Source of the DNA: Synechococcus sp. CS-1331
GTDB taxonomy: Bacteria > Cyanobacteriota > Cyanobacteriia > PCC-6307 > Cyanobiaceae
DNA length: 48,892 nt
Direction: 5' to 3'
Assembly (NCBI GenBank): GCA_025127975.1
Contig: JAHLYQ010000001.1
Coordinates: forward strand, 1-48,892
In this document: in pieces, positions 25,865-37,649 of the stretch
Numbering within the stretch: position 1 is the first letter of the stretch
How the letters are laid out: every line of letters begins with the position of its first letter
The notes under the pieces: generated by a model
What the model saw: only the letters and a program-made list of their open reading frames with translations
Told to the model about the DNA's origin: nothing
The model's database searches: none
Translations under genes and position numbers: made by a program

Positions 25865-26878
25865 CTAACCCACCACCTCCTTCGCCTCCTTCAGCAGGGC
25901 CTCGGGCAAGGTCACCCCAATCGCTGCGGCGGTGGCCTTGCTCAACGTCAACTCCGTTTTAGTGAGGGGCTCAAAGGCCATGGTGGCCGGGGATTCCCCC
26001 TTCAATACCCGCACCGCCAACTTGCCGGCGGCGTAGCCGTCATCGAAGTAGGCCCAGCCGATCGTGGCCAAGCAGCCGAGCAACTTGATGTCGTCGGCAT
26101 CCACCGAATACACGGGGATCTTCTTCTCGAGGCCCACCTTGGCGATCGAGCCAAAGCCCTGGATCGTGGCGTAATCGCCGATCTTCACGAAGGCTTCCAC
26201 CTGCTTCTGAGCCAGCACCTGGGCGGCCTGCAGCACCTCACCGGAGTTGGCCACCGATTGCTCCACCACGGTGATGTTGCGCTTGGCCGCCTCCTCCTTG
26301 AGCACCTTGGCCTCATATTCGGAATTGGGCTCACCGGGGTTGTAGATCACCCCAACGGTCTTGAGCTCCGGATTGATCTGACGGGCCAGGTCGAGCTCCT
26401 TGCCCATCGGGTTGGTGCCGATCGTGCCCACCACATTGGGGCGGTGCTGGCCGACGCCACCGGGGGGGGTACCGGCGCCGGCACCCCAGGGATTGGAGCA
26501 GTAGCAGAAGATCACCGGCGTGGTTTCCTGGGCCACCTTCATGGCGGCCTGCAGGGGCGGGGTGCCCACCGCCAGGATCATGTCCACCTTGTCACCCACG
26601 AACTGCTTCATCACCAAGGTGGTGTTGGGCAGTTCACCGGCCGCATCCTTCTGGATGAAGTTGGCGGTTTTGCCCGGGGTGTAGCCGGCCTCAGCCAGGG
26701 CCGCTTCAAAGCCCTTGCGGGTGTTGTTCGGTGGCGGCGCATCCAGCATCTGCAGCATGCCGATGGTGGGCCCCTTCACCCTGGCGTCGCCGCCAAGTTT
26801 TCCGCAGGCCGAGAGCACCACCGTGCTGACAGCTCCTGCCCCCACCAGGCTGAGAAATTCACGACGCTGAAGACCCAT
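25865..26878 (-). CDS. ABC substrate-binding lipoprotein (PF04392, TrpX-like)
   Basis: A 337-residue periplasmic binding protein from the inner ATG at 26878 (one at 26887 is also possible). The signal has R-R-E-F-L (twin-arginine-like) and a lipobox L-S-A-Cys25. The body follows the ABC_sub_bind family: GMLQMLDAPPPNNTRKG, an ILAVGTPPLQAA strand, PVIFCYC, and G-V-I-Y-N-P-G-E-P-N-S-E. Related proteins in firmicutes bind tryptophan or tyrosine (TrpX). The substrate here is inferred to be an amino acid or a related compound. Last gene of a three-gene importer operon. Confidence 0.85.
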   Translation of the reverse strand: MGLQRREFLSLVGAGAVSTVVLSACGKLGGDARVKGPTIGMLQMLDAPPPNNTRKGFEAALAEAGYTPGKTANFIQKDAAGELPNTTLVMKQFVGDKVDMILAVGTPPLQAAMKVAQETTPVIFCYCSNPWGAGAGTPPGGVGQHRPNVVGTIGTNPMGKELDLARQINPELKTVGVIYNPGEPNSEYEAKVLKEEAAKRNITVVEQSVANSGEVLQAAQVLAQKQVEAFVKIGDYATIQGFGSIAKVGLEKKIPVYSVDADDIKLLGCLATIGWAYFDDGYAAGKLAVRVLKGESPATMAFEPLTKTELTLSKATAAAIGVTLPEALLKEAKEVVG

Positions 26879-27722
26879 CGGGGGCACTGGAAGACTGCGG
26901 CGCCACTATGGCCGTGCCGTACATCGCCCGCAATGCCGGCGGATCGAGAGCTTCCCGCTCCGCAGCGCTCCAGTCCCCGATCAGGCGACCCTCGTGGAGC
27001 ATCACCAGCCGGTCGCCGTGGCCGAGGGCCTGGTCAAGGCTGTGGGTCACCATCAAGGTGGTGGTGCCGAAGCGGCGGATCAGCCTTTCGGTGAGGGCCA
27101 TCACGGTGGCCTCAGCCCGGGGATCGAGGGCGGCGGTGTGCTCATCGAGCAGCAGCAGGTCCGGCGAACTAAGGGTGGCCATCACCAGGCTGAGGGTCTG
27201 GCGCTGGCCGCCGGAGAGCTGGCCCACGGGCTCATCGAGGCGGTCGGCCAGGGGCAAGCCCAGGTCGGCCAGTAACTCCCGGTAGCGGCGGCGATCGGCC
27301 CCGTTGGGGTGGATGCCCCCGAGCATGCCGATCAGGGCGCCGCCGATCAGCCGGGCTGGCCTGCTGCGCCGTTCAGCCAGCCGGAGGTTCTCAGCCACGG
27401 TGAGACCGGGGCAGGTGCCTTCAAGCGGGTTCTGCATCACCCGGCCGATCCAGCGGGCTCGCTGGTAGTCGCGCAGCTTGTGCAGGGGGCGATTGCCGAG
27501 GTGGATCTGGCCATCAGCCAGGGCCAGGGTGCCGGCCACCAGGTTGAGCAGGGTGCTCTTGCCGGAGCCGTTGCTGCCGATCACCACCAGAAACTGACCC
27601 GCCGGGCAGGTGAGCGAAAAATCGCTGAAAAGCTGGCGCCAGCCCCCCCCGGGCAGGGGATGGCCCCAGCCGAGTTTGGCAACGGTGAGACTCGAGCTGG
27701 CGGCCTTGGTGACGCTGCTCAT
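26859..27722 (-). CDS. ABC importer ATP-binding protein (TrpZ-like)
   Basis: A 287-residue cytosolic ATPase. Walker A GSNGSGKST is near residues 46-54, the Q-loop M-Q-N-P at about 91, signature QLSGGQRQ and Walker B LLLLDEHTAALD; here Asp-Glu-His replaces the usual Asp-Glu-Ala/Pro-T. The start overlaps the permease stop (ATGA) and its end overlaps the binding-protein gene by about 20 bases, so all three are one operon. Confidence 0.9.
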   Translation of the reverse strand: MSSVTKAASSSLTVAKLGWGHPLPGGGWRQLFSDFSLTCPAGQFLVVIGSNGSGKSTLLNLVAGTLALADGQIHLGNRPLHKLRDYQRARWIGRVMQNPLEGTCPGLTVAENLRLAERRSRPARLIGGALIGMLGGIHPNGADRRRYRELLADLGLPLADRLDEPVGQLSGGQRQTLSLVMATLSSPDLLLLDEHTAALDPRAEATVMALTERLIRRFGTTTLMVTHSLDQALGHGDRLVMLHEGRLIGDWSAAEREALDPPALRAMYGTAIVAPQSSSAPDGSSAS

Positions 27723-28606
27723 CCCTGCAGCCTCCCCTGGTCGGAGAGGCCCGGGATGCGCAGCCGCCCAAAGGCCAGGGCGATAAGCAGCAGCAGGGCC
27801 GTGGCCAACTTGAGGTCCACCGGCTCGAGGCCCAGCTGCAGGGCGATGGCGATCAGGGTGCGGAACAGGATTGCCCCCAGCACCACCGCCAGCAAGGCCT
27901 GGGGCACGGAGCGGGGCCGCAACACCGATTCGCCGATGATCACCATGCCCAGGCCCAGGATCAGCGAGCCGATGCCCATGGTCACATCGGCGAAACCCTG
28001 GTAGTTGGCCACCAGGGCGCCGGCCAGGGCCACCAGGCCATTGGCGGCGGCAATCCCCACCGTGAGGCCGCGGCGCTGGTTGATGCCGTTGGCCCGGGCC
28101 ATGGTGGGGTTGTTGCCCAGGGCCCGCAGGGACAGACCGAAATCGGTGGCCAACAGCAGGCTGATCAGCAGGATCAAACCCCCCATTGCCAGGATCAGAG
28201 CCACCGCCCACTGGCCATCTATGCCCAGGCCCAGGTCGGGCAGGGCCTGGATGCCGGCCGGGGTCTCCGGCAGGGGGATGTTGGAGCGCCCCATCAACCG
28301 CAGGGTGATCGAGTAGAGGCCGGTGGTGGTGAGGATGCCGGCGAACAGGTCGTTGACCCCCAGGCGGGTGTGGATCAGGCCGGTCACCAAACCGGCCAGG
28401 CAGCCAAACAGAATCGCCATGGCCAGAGCCACCGGCACCGGGGCGCCCTGGCTGATCAAAACCGCCGCCGCGCCGCCGCCGAGGGCGAAGGAGCCGTCAA
28501 CGGTGAGATCGGGGAAGTTGAGAACCCGCAGGGTCAGATAGGTACCCAGGGCCAGGCCTGCGTAGGCCAGGCCCTGGTCAGCGGCACCAAGCCAGAGGGA
28601 GAGCAT
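27719..28606 (-). CDS. ABC importer permease (TrpY-like, branched-chain type)
   Basis: A 295-residue integral membrane protein with about eight to nine helices, of the type found in branched-chain amino acid and TrpXYZ importers (LTVDGSFALGG, NDLFAGIL, and GLSLRALGNNPTMARANGIN as the cytosolic EAA-like coupling loop). First gene of the importer operon: permease, ATPase, binding protein. Confidence 0.9.
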   Translation of the reverse strand: MLSLWLGAADQGLAYAGLALGTYLTLRVLNFPDLTVDGSFALGGGAAAVLISQGAPVPVALAMAILFGCLAGLVTGLIHTRLGVNDLFAGILTTTGLYSITLRLMGRSNIPLPETPAGIQALPDLGLGIDGQWAVALILAMGGLILLISLLLATDFGLSLRALGNNPTMARANGINQRRGLTVGIAAANGLVALAGALVANYQGFADVTMGIGSLILGLGMVIIGESVLRPRSVPQALLAVVLGAILFRTLIAIALQLGLEPVDLKLATALLLLIALAFGRLRIPGLSDQGRLQG

Positions 28607-28638
28607 TGGCGCATTTTGCCGGGCGAGCGACCGCGGAC

Positions 28639-29334
28639 CTAGCCCAGGGGAACCAGATCCTCGAACCGAAACACCTGGCGGCCAGCCGGCGCGTCGCCGT
28701 GGGCCTCGGTCTCCACCACCCGCTCGCTCAACACCCAGGGGCCAGCCTCGGCAAGCGGCACGAAGGTGTCGGTGAAGCGGCTGATTCCCCCCTTGGCTTC
28801 ACCCGTAGCTGGGTCGCTGTAGCGGCTGGTGTAGCTACGGCTCAGGTAGCCGCTACCGGTGTCGGTGGTGCTCTCGGTGAAGATCGTCACCACGGTGCCG
28901 TGGATATGGCGATGCACCATCGTCACCACATCACCATTGATGCGGTAGCGGTCGCCCTCGCCCTTGCCGCCCACGATCACCTCGGTGCCCACCGCATCGG
29001 TGTCGCCGGCGCTGAAGCTGTTGGCGCCGTGGGTCTGCTCGAAGCTGCGACGCACCCGGTGGATAGCCACCTCCCACAGCTGGGAGGCCAAGGCCTTATG
29101 GATCTCGGCGTCGTCGATGCCCTCCAGGCTGGCCTTGAGGTCGGCGCCCAGCTGGAAAGTGCCGGCCACGGTCCGCTCGCCCTGCTGCCAGCTACAGCGG
29201 CCGGCGTAACCAGCAAAGCCGCTATCCCAGGTGTAGCGGTTCTCGTAGGCCGCCCGAAAGGCCGCCGTGCAGTCGCTGCCCGGGGCGATCGGGGCGCTGA
29301 GCTGGGAAGGGGGTGCCTCTGGGGTGACGGTCAC
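28639..29334 (-). CDS. DUF3386 domain protein
   Basis: A 231-residue soluble protein from a GTG start. The opening A-A-Y-E-N-R-Y-T-W-D-S-G-F-A-G-Y and the strand-rich body match the DUF3386 family, conserved in cyanobacteria and plastid-bearing organisms. It lies between carB and the importer on the same strand. Function unknown; no catalytic motif is visible. Confidence 0.7.
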   Translation of the reverse strand: MTVTPEAPPSQLSAPIAPGSDCTAAFRAAYENRYTWDSGFAGYAGRCSWQQGERTVAGTFQLGADLKASLEGIDDAEIHKALASQLWEVAIHRVRRSFEQTHGANSFSAGDTDAVGTEVIVGGKGEGDRYRINGDVVTMVHRHIHGTVVTIFTESTTDTGSGYLSRSYTSRYSDPATGEAKGGISRFTDTFVPLAEAGPWVLSERVVETEAHGDAPAGRQVFRFEDLVPLG

Positions 29335-29361
29335 GGGGATGGTCGAAGGGATGTGTCAACC

Positions 29362-32682
<3,321 letters not shown>

Positions 32683-32780
32683 GGGGGGAGTCTGGCCAAA
32701 CGCGCCCAGCCTCTCACGCTCACCCCTGGGCGAATCCAGCCCCAACCCGGCCGCCAGGGCTGCCAGTGGGGCCTGGAATG

Positions 32781-32798
32781 GTTAACGTGATCCTTAAC
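32781..32798. promoter_or_regulatory. GTTAA-N8-TTAAC inverted repeat before the DUF3318 gene
   Basis: Five-base arms 32781-32785 and 32794-32798 with an 8-base spacer, 15 bases before the ATG at 32813. The position suits an operator or part of a promoter; no factor can be named. Confidence 0.3.
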
Positions 32799-32812
32799 AA
32801 GGTCCATTTTCG

Positions 32813-33448
32813 ATGAGCGAACTCCAGCGGCTGAAAGGGCTGCTGCCCCCTGAATTGCAGAGCTGGGTGTTTGTGGAAGCTGCGGCGTCCGTGGATCCGC
32901 CCCTGATCACCATCGAAGAGATCGGCCGCGACGAAGTGGAGATCCAGATCGATCTGGAGAAGTGGGACGCCCTGGCGCTCGACCACCGCAACCTGCTCTT
33001 CTGGCATGAGGTGGGGCGCATCCAGAACGACGCCGTACCCCGCGACGGCTGGGAGATGGCGGCCCTGGCCATCGGCCTGGGTGGGGCCATTGGGGAGTTG
33101 TGGGTGCAGGACGGCCTGCTGCTGGTGATGGCCATGGGCCTCTCCGGCTTCGCCGGCTACCGCCTCTATCTCAAGAACAATTCTGAAAAGCGGCTGCAGG
33201 ACGCCGTCTCCGCTGATGAGCGGGCGATCGACCTGGCCACCCGCTTTGGCTACTCCCTGCCCAATGCCTACAAGAGTCTGGGTGGCGCCCTCAAGGAGCT
33301 GGTGGAGCAGACCCGCAAGAAGAAGAAGCGGGCCTTCTATGAAGACCGGCTCGAGGCCCTGCGCAAGAGTGCCGGCAAGGCCCGTGCCGAAATGGCGCAG
33401 CAACAGGGTTCCCGCCAATCCGTCACCAGTGAAAATGTCTATGGTTGA
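32813..33448 (+). CDS. DUF3318 domain protein
   Basis: A 211-residue protein. It starts L-Q-R-L-K-G-L-L-P-P-E-L, has an acidic strand-rich head, two adjacent hydrophobic helices (about 83-116) and a basic, Lys/Arg-rich C-terminal helix (KKKKRAFYEDRLEALRK). This is the cyanobacterial DUF3318 layout. It is the first gene of a run with rsfS and CGLD27 and overlaps rsfS by 8-14 bases. Confidence 0.75.
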   Translation: MSELQRLKGLLPPELQSWVFVEAAASVDPPLITIEEIGRDEVEIQIDLEKWDALALDHRNLLFWHEVGRIQNDAVPRDGWEMAALAIGLGGAIGELWVQDGLLLVMAMGLSGFAGYRLYLKNNSEKRLQDAVSADERAIDLATRFGYSLPNAYKSLGGALKELVEQTRKKKKRAFYEDRLEALRKSAGKARAEMAQQQGSRQSVTSENVYG

Positions 33449-33836
33449 AGCTCCCAATCGGCAAGAGCTCACCAGCGAGCAGCTGGCCCAGCTGGCAGCC
33501 GAGGCCTGCGACGATCGCAAGGCGGTGGATATCCGCCTGATCCGGGTGGATGAGGTGTCGTCTTTGGCCGACTGGTTTGTGATATCCAGTGGTCTCTCCG
33601 ACGTGCAGGTGCGCGCCATCGCCCGCTCGGTGGAAGACCAGATCGAGGCGGCCACCGGCAGGCTGCCCCTGCGCCGGGAGGGCCAGAAGGAGGGCCGCTG
33701 GCTGCTGCTCGATTACGGCGAGTTGATCGTGCACGTGCTCACCCCCAGTGAACGCACCTACTACGACCTGGAATCCTTCTGGGGCCACGGTGAACAGGTG
33801 CGCTTCGTAAGCTCCACACCTGCTGTGATTTCCTGA
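33435..33836 (+). CDS. rsfS: Ribosomal silencing factor
   Basis: A 133-residue RsfS/YbeB (Iojap) protein that binds ribosomal protein uL14 and blocks subunit joining in starvation. The core L-A-A-E-A-C-D-D-R-K-A-V-D-I and SSLADWFVISSGLSDVQVRA leads to YGELIVHVLTPSERTYYDLE, the family's ending. The start is one of two ATGs (33435 or 33441) inside the DUF3318 gene end; both give in-frame products. Confidence 0.92.
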   Translation: MSMVEAPNRQELTSEQLAQLAAEACDDRKAVDIRLIRVDEVSSLADWFVISSGLSDVQVRAIARSVEDQIEAATGRLPLRREGQKEGRWLLLDYGELIVHVLTPSERTYYDLESFWGHGEQVRFVSSTPAVIS

Positions 33837-33841
33837 GTCCC

Positions 33842-34324
33842 ATGCAGTGCCCGGTGCCGCCTGAGCAACGGCCCCTGCGGGAATACGAGCAGCTGCTGGA
33901 GTCGTGGTTCTTTGTCTGGCCCGCCCACAACTTCAGCGAGCTGGTCCGCCCCCTGGCCACCAGCTGGCTGCTGCTGGCACCCCTGACCGTGCTGGTGGCC
34001 AGTGGCAGCTGGGTGATGCGCAATCACCCGGCCCAGCTGGTGCTGGCCGGCCTGGTGGCGGCGGTGGCTCTGCCAATCCTGCTGCTGGTGCGCCAGTGGC
34101 TCGGTTGGACCTACGTGCACCGGCGCCTGCTCTCCGAACGGGTGGAATACGAGGAGTCGGGCTGGTACGACGGCCAGGTGTGGGAAAAGCCCCTGGCCTG
34201 GCGCCAACAGGATCTACTGGTCGCCCAGCACCAGGTACAGCCGGTGCTGAGACGGCTGCAGCAGGCAGCGATGCTGGCGGTGATCCTGGCCCTGCTCGGG
34301 GCGAGCCTCTGTCAGGCTCTCTGA
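33842..34324 (+). CDS. CGLD27 family protein (DUF1230)
   Basis: A 160-residue membrane protein with CPVPPEQRPLREYEQLLES-type N-terminal signature, two helices in the middle (about 42-60, 66-84) and a third near the C-terminus. The family is conserved in cyanobacteria, algae and plants (Conserved in the Green Lineage and Diatoms); its role in plastids is still poorly defined. It starts five bases after the rsfS stop. Confidence 0.85.
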   Translation: MQCPVPPEQRPLREYEQLLESWFFVWPAHNFSELVRPLATSWLLLAPLTVLVASGSWVMRNHPAQLVLAGLVAAVALPILLLVRQWLGWTYVHRRLLSERVEYEESGWYDGQVWEKPLAWRQQDLLVAQHQVQPVLRRLQQAAMLAVILALLGASLCQAL

Positions 34325-34343
34325 AAGCGGCTTCCGGGCACCT

Positions 34344-35333
34344 GTGACCCTGTCCTCCAGTTTTGGTGGCTCTGCCCGCGGAGGTAGCTCAGCCCGTGGG
34401 GGTGTTCCTCCGCTGGAAGTGCGGCTGCTGCGCGACGGCATCCCGGAGTCGCGGCATCGGGTGCACGCAGTGGTGTGCGATGGCCGGGGGCGGGTGCTGA
34501 TGCGAGCCGGCGATCCCCAGCAGCTGAGCTTTGCGCGCTCAGCCCTCAAACCGTTCCAGGCCAGCGTCTTTGTCAGCAGTGGCGCGGCCGACCACTGCAA
34601 CTGCGGCGAGCGGGGCCTGGCGATCGCCTGCGCCAGCCATGCCGGCACGGCCATCCACGCCCGCGAGGCCTTCAAGTTGCTCTGGGGGGCCGAGCTCGAA
34701 GCCGAGCAGCTGCAGTGCCCCGTGCCTGCCGCCGGCAGCAGCCCCCTGGAGCACAACTGCTCCGGCAAGCACGCCGCTTTCCTGGCCACCTGCCGTCAGC
34801 TGGGCTGGAGCCGCGAGAGCTACCTGCAGATCGCCCACCCGCTGCAGCAGGAGGTGCTCAAGCGCGTCGGGGATCTGCTGGCCCTGCCCGCCGCCGAACT
34901 GCTCACCGCCCGCGACGACTGCGGCGCACCCACCCTGCAGCTGCAGCTCGCCCAGATGGCCCTGCTCTACGCCCACCTGGGCGCCGGCAGCCAGGCCGAC
35001 CTGGAGCGGCTCAGCCGGGCGATGCTGGCCCACCCGGAGCTGGTGGCGGGTGAGGGGCGCTTCGACACCGAACTGATGCGCCGCGGCCACGGCCAGGTGG
35101 TCAGCAAGGGCGGCGCCGAGGGCATCCAGTGCCTCAGCCGCGTCGGCGCGGGCATGGGAGTGGCCATCAAGGTGGAAGACGGCTCCAGCCGGGCCAAACA
35201 TGCGGTGGCGCTGCACCTGCTTGAGCAGCTCGACTGGCTCACACCCATGACCCTCGAGGAGCTGGGCAGCCTTTTTCTCCAGCCGGCCCCCCACCTGCGG
35301 CTGGAGGTGATCGGCGAGCTGCGCTTCGACTGA
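34344..35333 (+). CDS. L-asparaginase II family protein (Rhizobium-type)
   Basis: A 329-residue enzyme of the asparaginase II family (PF06089), hydrolysing asparagine to aspartate and ammonia. A Ser66-x-x-Lys69 pair (S-A-L-K-P-F-Q) and NCSGKHAAFL (about 138-147) with RDDCGAPTL (about 190-198) are the family motifs; in the related rhizobial enzyme the Ser-Lys pairs are catalytic and cysteines help bind metal. The first ~20 residues are Gly/Ser-rich and variable. GTG start; last gene of the plus-strand run before the tRNA. Confidence 0.88.
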   Translation: MTLSSSFGGSARGGSSARGGVPPLEVRLLRDGIPESRHRVHAVVCDGRGRVLMRAGDPQQLSFARSALKPFQASVFVSSGAADHCNCGERGLAIACASHAGTAIHAREAFKLLWGAELEAEQLQCPVPAAGSSPLEHNCSGKHAAFLATCRQLGWSRESYLQIAHPLQQEVLKRVGDLLALPAAELLTARDDCGAPTLQLQLAQMALLYAHLGAGSQADLERLSRAMLAHPELVAGEGRFDTELMRRGHGQVVSKGGAEGIQCLSRVGAGMGVAIKVEDGSSRAKHAVALHLLEQLDWLTPMTLEELGSLFLQPAPHLRLEVIGELRFD

Positions 35334-35350
35334 TAAAGTTTCTTTGTCGA

Positions 35351-35427
<77 letters not shown>

Positions 35428-35435
35428 CTTTCCCG

Positions 35436-35467
35436 AAACCCCGGCAGCCCCCTGCCGGGGTTTCCTT
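35436..35467. terminator. Strong intrinsic terminator after tRNA-fMet
   Basis: A perfect 12-bp stem (35436-35447 with 35452-35463) closed by a CCCC loop. The stem ends in AAA/TTT, followed by CCTTTT, so it can work for the tRNA and asparaginase transcripts; the A-run on the other side makes it usable on the minus strand too. Confidence 0.85.
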
Positions 35468-35536
35468 TTATCTGGGCCCCAGCCGCCTATCTGGCTCCTA
35501 GCGCCGCCTTGATCTCCCCCTTGCGCTCCCCAGGCC

Positions 35537-37174
35537 ATGGCCGACCCCGCGCTGCAACCTGACGCCATCGTGGTGGGCTCCGGTGCCACCGGCGGCGTGG
35601 CGGCCATGGTGCTGGCCGAAGCCGGCCTCAAGGTGCTGGTGCTGGAGGCGGGGCCGGAGCTGGGCTGGCGCGAGGCCCTCGGCAGCGAGCCGCTCAATAG
35701 CGCCCGGCGCCTGGCCCATATCTCCAGCGGCAAGCAACGGCTCCAGCGCCACCACCCGGGGTATTGGAAACACAATCCAAACCTGTTCGTCGATGAGCGG
35801 CGCAACCCATACACCACCCCCGACGATGCCCCCTTTCTGTGGACCCGGGGGCGCCAGGTGGGCGGCAAAAGTCTCACCTGGGGTGGCATCACCCTGCGGC
35901 TCTCCGACTACGAATTCCAGGCTGCCGCCCGCACTGGCCAGGGGCCGGGCTGGCCAATCGGCAGCAGGGAGCTGGACCCCTACTACGGGCGGCTCGAGCA
36001 GCTGCTGGGGGTGCATGGTGGCTGCGATGGCCTGAGCCAGTTGCCCGATGGCAACTTCCTGCCCCCCCTGCCCTTCACCCCGGGCGAACGGCACCTGCAG
36101 AGCCGCATCGCAGCCGAGCTCGGGCTGCCCCTGATCCACTCCCGCGGCTTCAGGCTGCATCGGCAGGCGGGCTGGCCCCGCTCCGCCAGCCAGGGAAGCA
36201 CCCTGGCCAGGGCCCTGGCCACCGGCCGCACCCAGGTGCGCAGCAACGCAGTGGTGAGCCACCTGCTGATCCGAGGCGACCGGGCCGAGGGGGTGGTGCT
36301 GGTGAATGGAGCCACGGGCGCCCAGGAGCGGCTCAGCGCCCCCCTGGTGGTGCTGTGTGCCTCCACTATCGAAACCGTCCGAATCCTGCTGCACTCCAGT
36401 GAGGCCCACCAGAGCGGCGGGCTGGTCGATCCATCGGCAAGCCTGGGGCGCCACCTGATGGATCACATCTCCAGCAGTCGCTTCTTCTCCATTGCCGGGG
36501 TGGGCCCGCCGCAGGAAGAGGTGGAGCTCTCGGGAGCCGGCAGCTGCTTCATTCCCAACACCGTCAACCTGGAGCCGGGCAGCCAGAGCGACTTCCAGGG
36601 CGGCTACGGCCTCTGGTGCGCCCTGCAGCGCTTCGACCCCCCCAAGCTGCTGCAGCGGCGGCGAGGCGAGGCGGTGGGCTTCCTGATCGGCCACGGCGAT
36701 GTGCTGCCCGATCCGGCCAACCAGGTGACCCTGAACACCAACCAGCTCGATGCCTGGGGGTTGCCCACGGTCCATATCAACTGCCGCTGGGGCGCGAACG
36801 AGCACCGGCTGCTGGCCCACATGCACGGCCGCATGGAGGCCGTTGTGGCCGCCGCCGGCGGCCAGATCCGGGCGATCGAAGAGCTGTTCGTGCTGCCGCT
36901 GCTGGAGCCTTGGCTCCGCACCAGCCTGGCGGTGAGCCCGGGAGCCCCACCCCCCGGCTACTACATCCATGAGCTGGGAGGGGCTCGCATGGCCGCCACG
37001 GCGGAGGGGGGGGTGGTGAATCCGCTCAACCAGTGCTGGGGGGCGGCGAACGTGCTGGTGGTGGACGGGGCCTGCTGGCCGCGGGCCGGCTGGCAGAGCC
37101 CCACACTCACGGAGATGGCGATCACCTGGCGGGCCTGTGAAGCGGCCGCAGAACGGCTGCGCCACGGGGGTTAG
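35537..37174 (+). CDS. GMC family FAD oxidoreductase
   Basis: A 545-residue flavoprotein. The FAD Rossmann motif GSGATGG is at 14-20; GGKSLTWGGI (about 108-117) is the second GMC signature. The active-site His is probably in Y-I-H-E-L-G-G-A-R-M (about 475). The second catalytic position, normally Asn or His in an N-P-T-L-T segment, is Q-S-P-T-L-T here. Members oxidise alcohols or sugars; the substrate cannot be predicted. It stands alone behind the tRNA terminator. Confidence 0.85.
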   Translation: MADPALQPDAIVVGSGATGGVAAMVLAEAGLKVLVLEAGPELGWREALGSEPLNSARRLAHISSGKQRLQRHHPGYWKHNPNLFVDERRNPYTTPDDAPFLWTRGRQVGGKSLTWGGITLRLSDYEFQAAARTGQGPGWPIGSRELDPYYGRLEQLLGVHGGCDGLSQLPDGNFLPPLPFTPGERHLQSRIAAELGLPLIHSRGFRLHRQAGWPRSASQGSTLARALATGRTQVRSNAVVSHLLIRGDRAEGVVLVNGATGAQERLSAPLVVLCASTIETVRILLHSSEAHQSGGLVDPSASLGRHLMDHISSSRFFSIAGVGPPQEEVELSGAGSCFIPNTVNLEPGSQSDFQGGYGLWCALQRFDPPKLLQRRRGEAVGFLIGHGDVLPDPANQVTLNTNQLDAWGLPTVHINCRWGANEHRLLAHMHGRMEAVVAAAGGQIRAIEELFVLPLLEPWLRTSLAVSPGAPPPGYYIHELGGARMAATAEGGVVNPLNQCWGAANVLVVDGACWPRAGWQSPTLTEMAITWRACEAAAERLRHGG

Positions 37175-37373
37175 GGGCCCAAGAGCCCAGGCCGCTCGGC
37201 AATCCTGTGTCAATCGCCACAATCGATCCCGGCCGGGCTGCGCACAATGACTTGGCGACCTCTAACCGGGTCGGGCAAGGGAGAATCAGGCGGAGGTTGG
37301 CCCCTCTGCCTTTTTTTTTGGCCAGTCTTTTTTTGACCCGTCTTTTTTTTGGCCCGCCAGCTGGGCTTTGGGC
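37175..37373. other. Intergenic region with three phased T-tracts
   Basis: No gene is seen. T-runs of 9, 7 and 8 bases (37311-37319, 37328-37334, 37343-37350) are separated by GC-rich spacers of 8 bases each, forming an imperfect tandem unit of about 16 bases. Downstream of the GMC gene they could aid transcript ends, but no stem precedes them on the plus strand. Upstream stretch 37175-37310 shows nothing. Confidence 0.6.
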
Positions 37374-37649
37374 TCAGCTGTTGAGGAAAAACCCGTTTAG
37401 GTAGTGCTGGGCGACGTTTTGATCGCTGCAGCCGTTCTGAAATAGAAAGCTGGCCAGGGCCGAAGAAATCAGCCGGTATTGGTCCCACTGGGGATGCTGG
37501 AGCAGAAATTCCTTCATGCCCTCGAACAGAACCTCAGGCACCTCCGCCTCCAGGCTGACGCTGGGGGCCTCCTGCTCGATGCCGGGCTCTATGCAGCTCT
37601 CAATACAGCTCTCCATGCAGCGTTGAAGGTGGAGGCGTTCAGTGCTCAT
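37374..37649 (-). CDS. DUF2811 domain protein
   Basis: A 91-residue protein. Residues about 30-88 match the cyanobacterial DUF2811 pattern (VSLEAEVPEVLFEGMKEFL, then WDQYRLISSALASFLFQNG). The N-terminal part is a short C-[IM]-E-S/P repeat (RCMESCIESCIEPGIEQ) encoded by imperfect DNA repeats and is probably variable between strains. Function unknown. Confidence 0.75.
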   Translation of the reverse strand: MSTERLHLQRCMESCIESCIEPGIEQEAPSVSLEAEVPEVLFEGMKEFLLQHPQWDQYRLISSALASFLFQNGCSDQNVAQHYLNGFFLNS

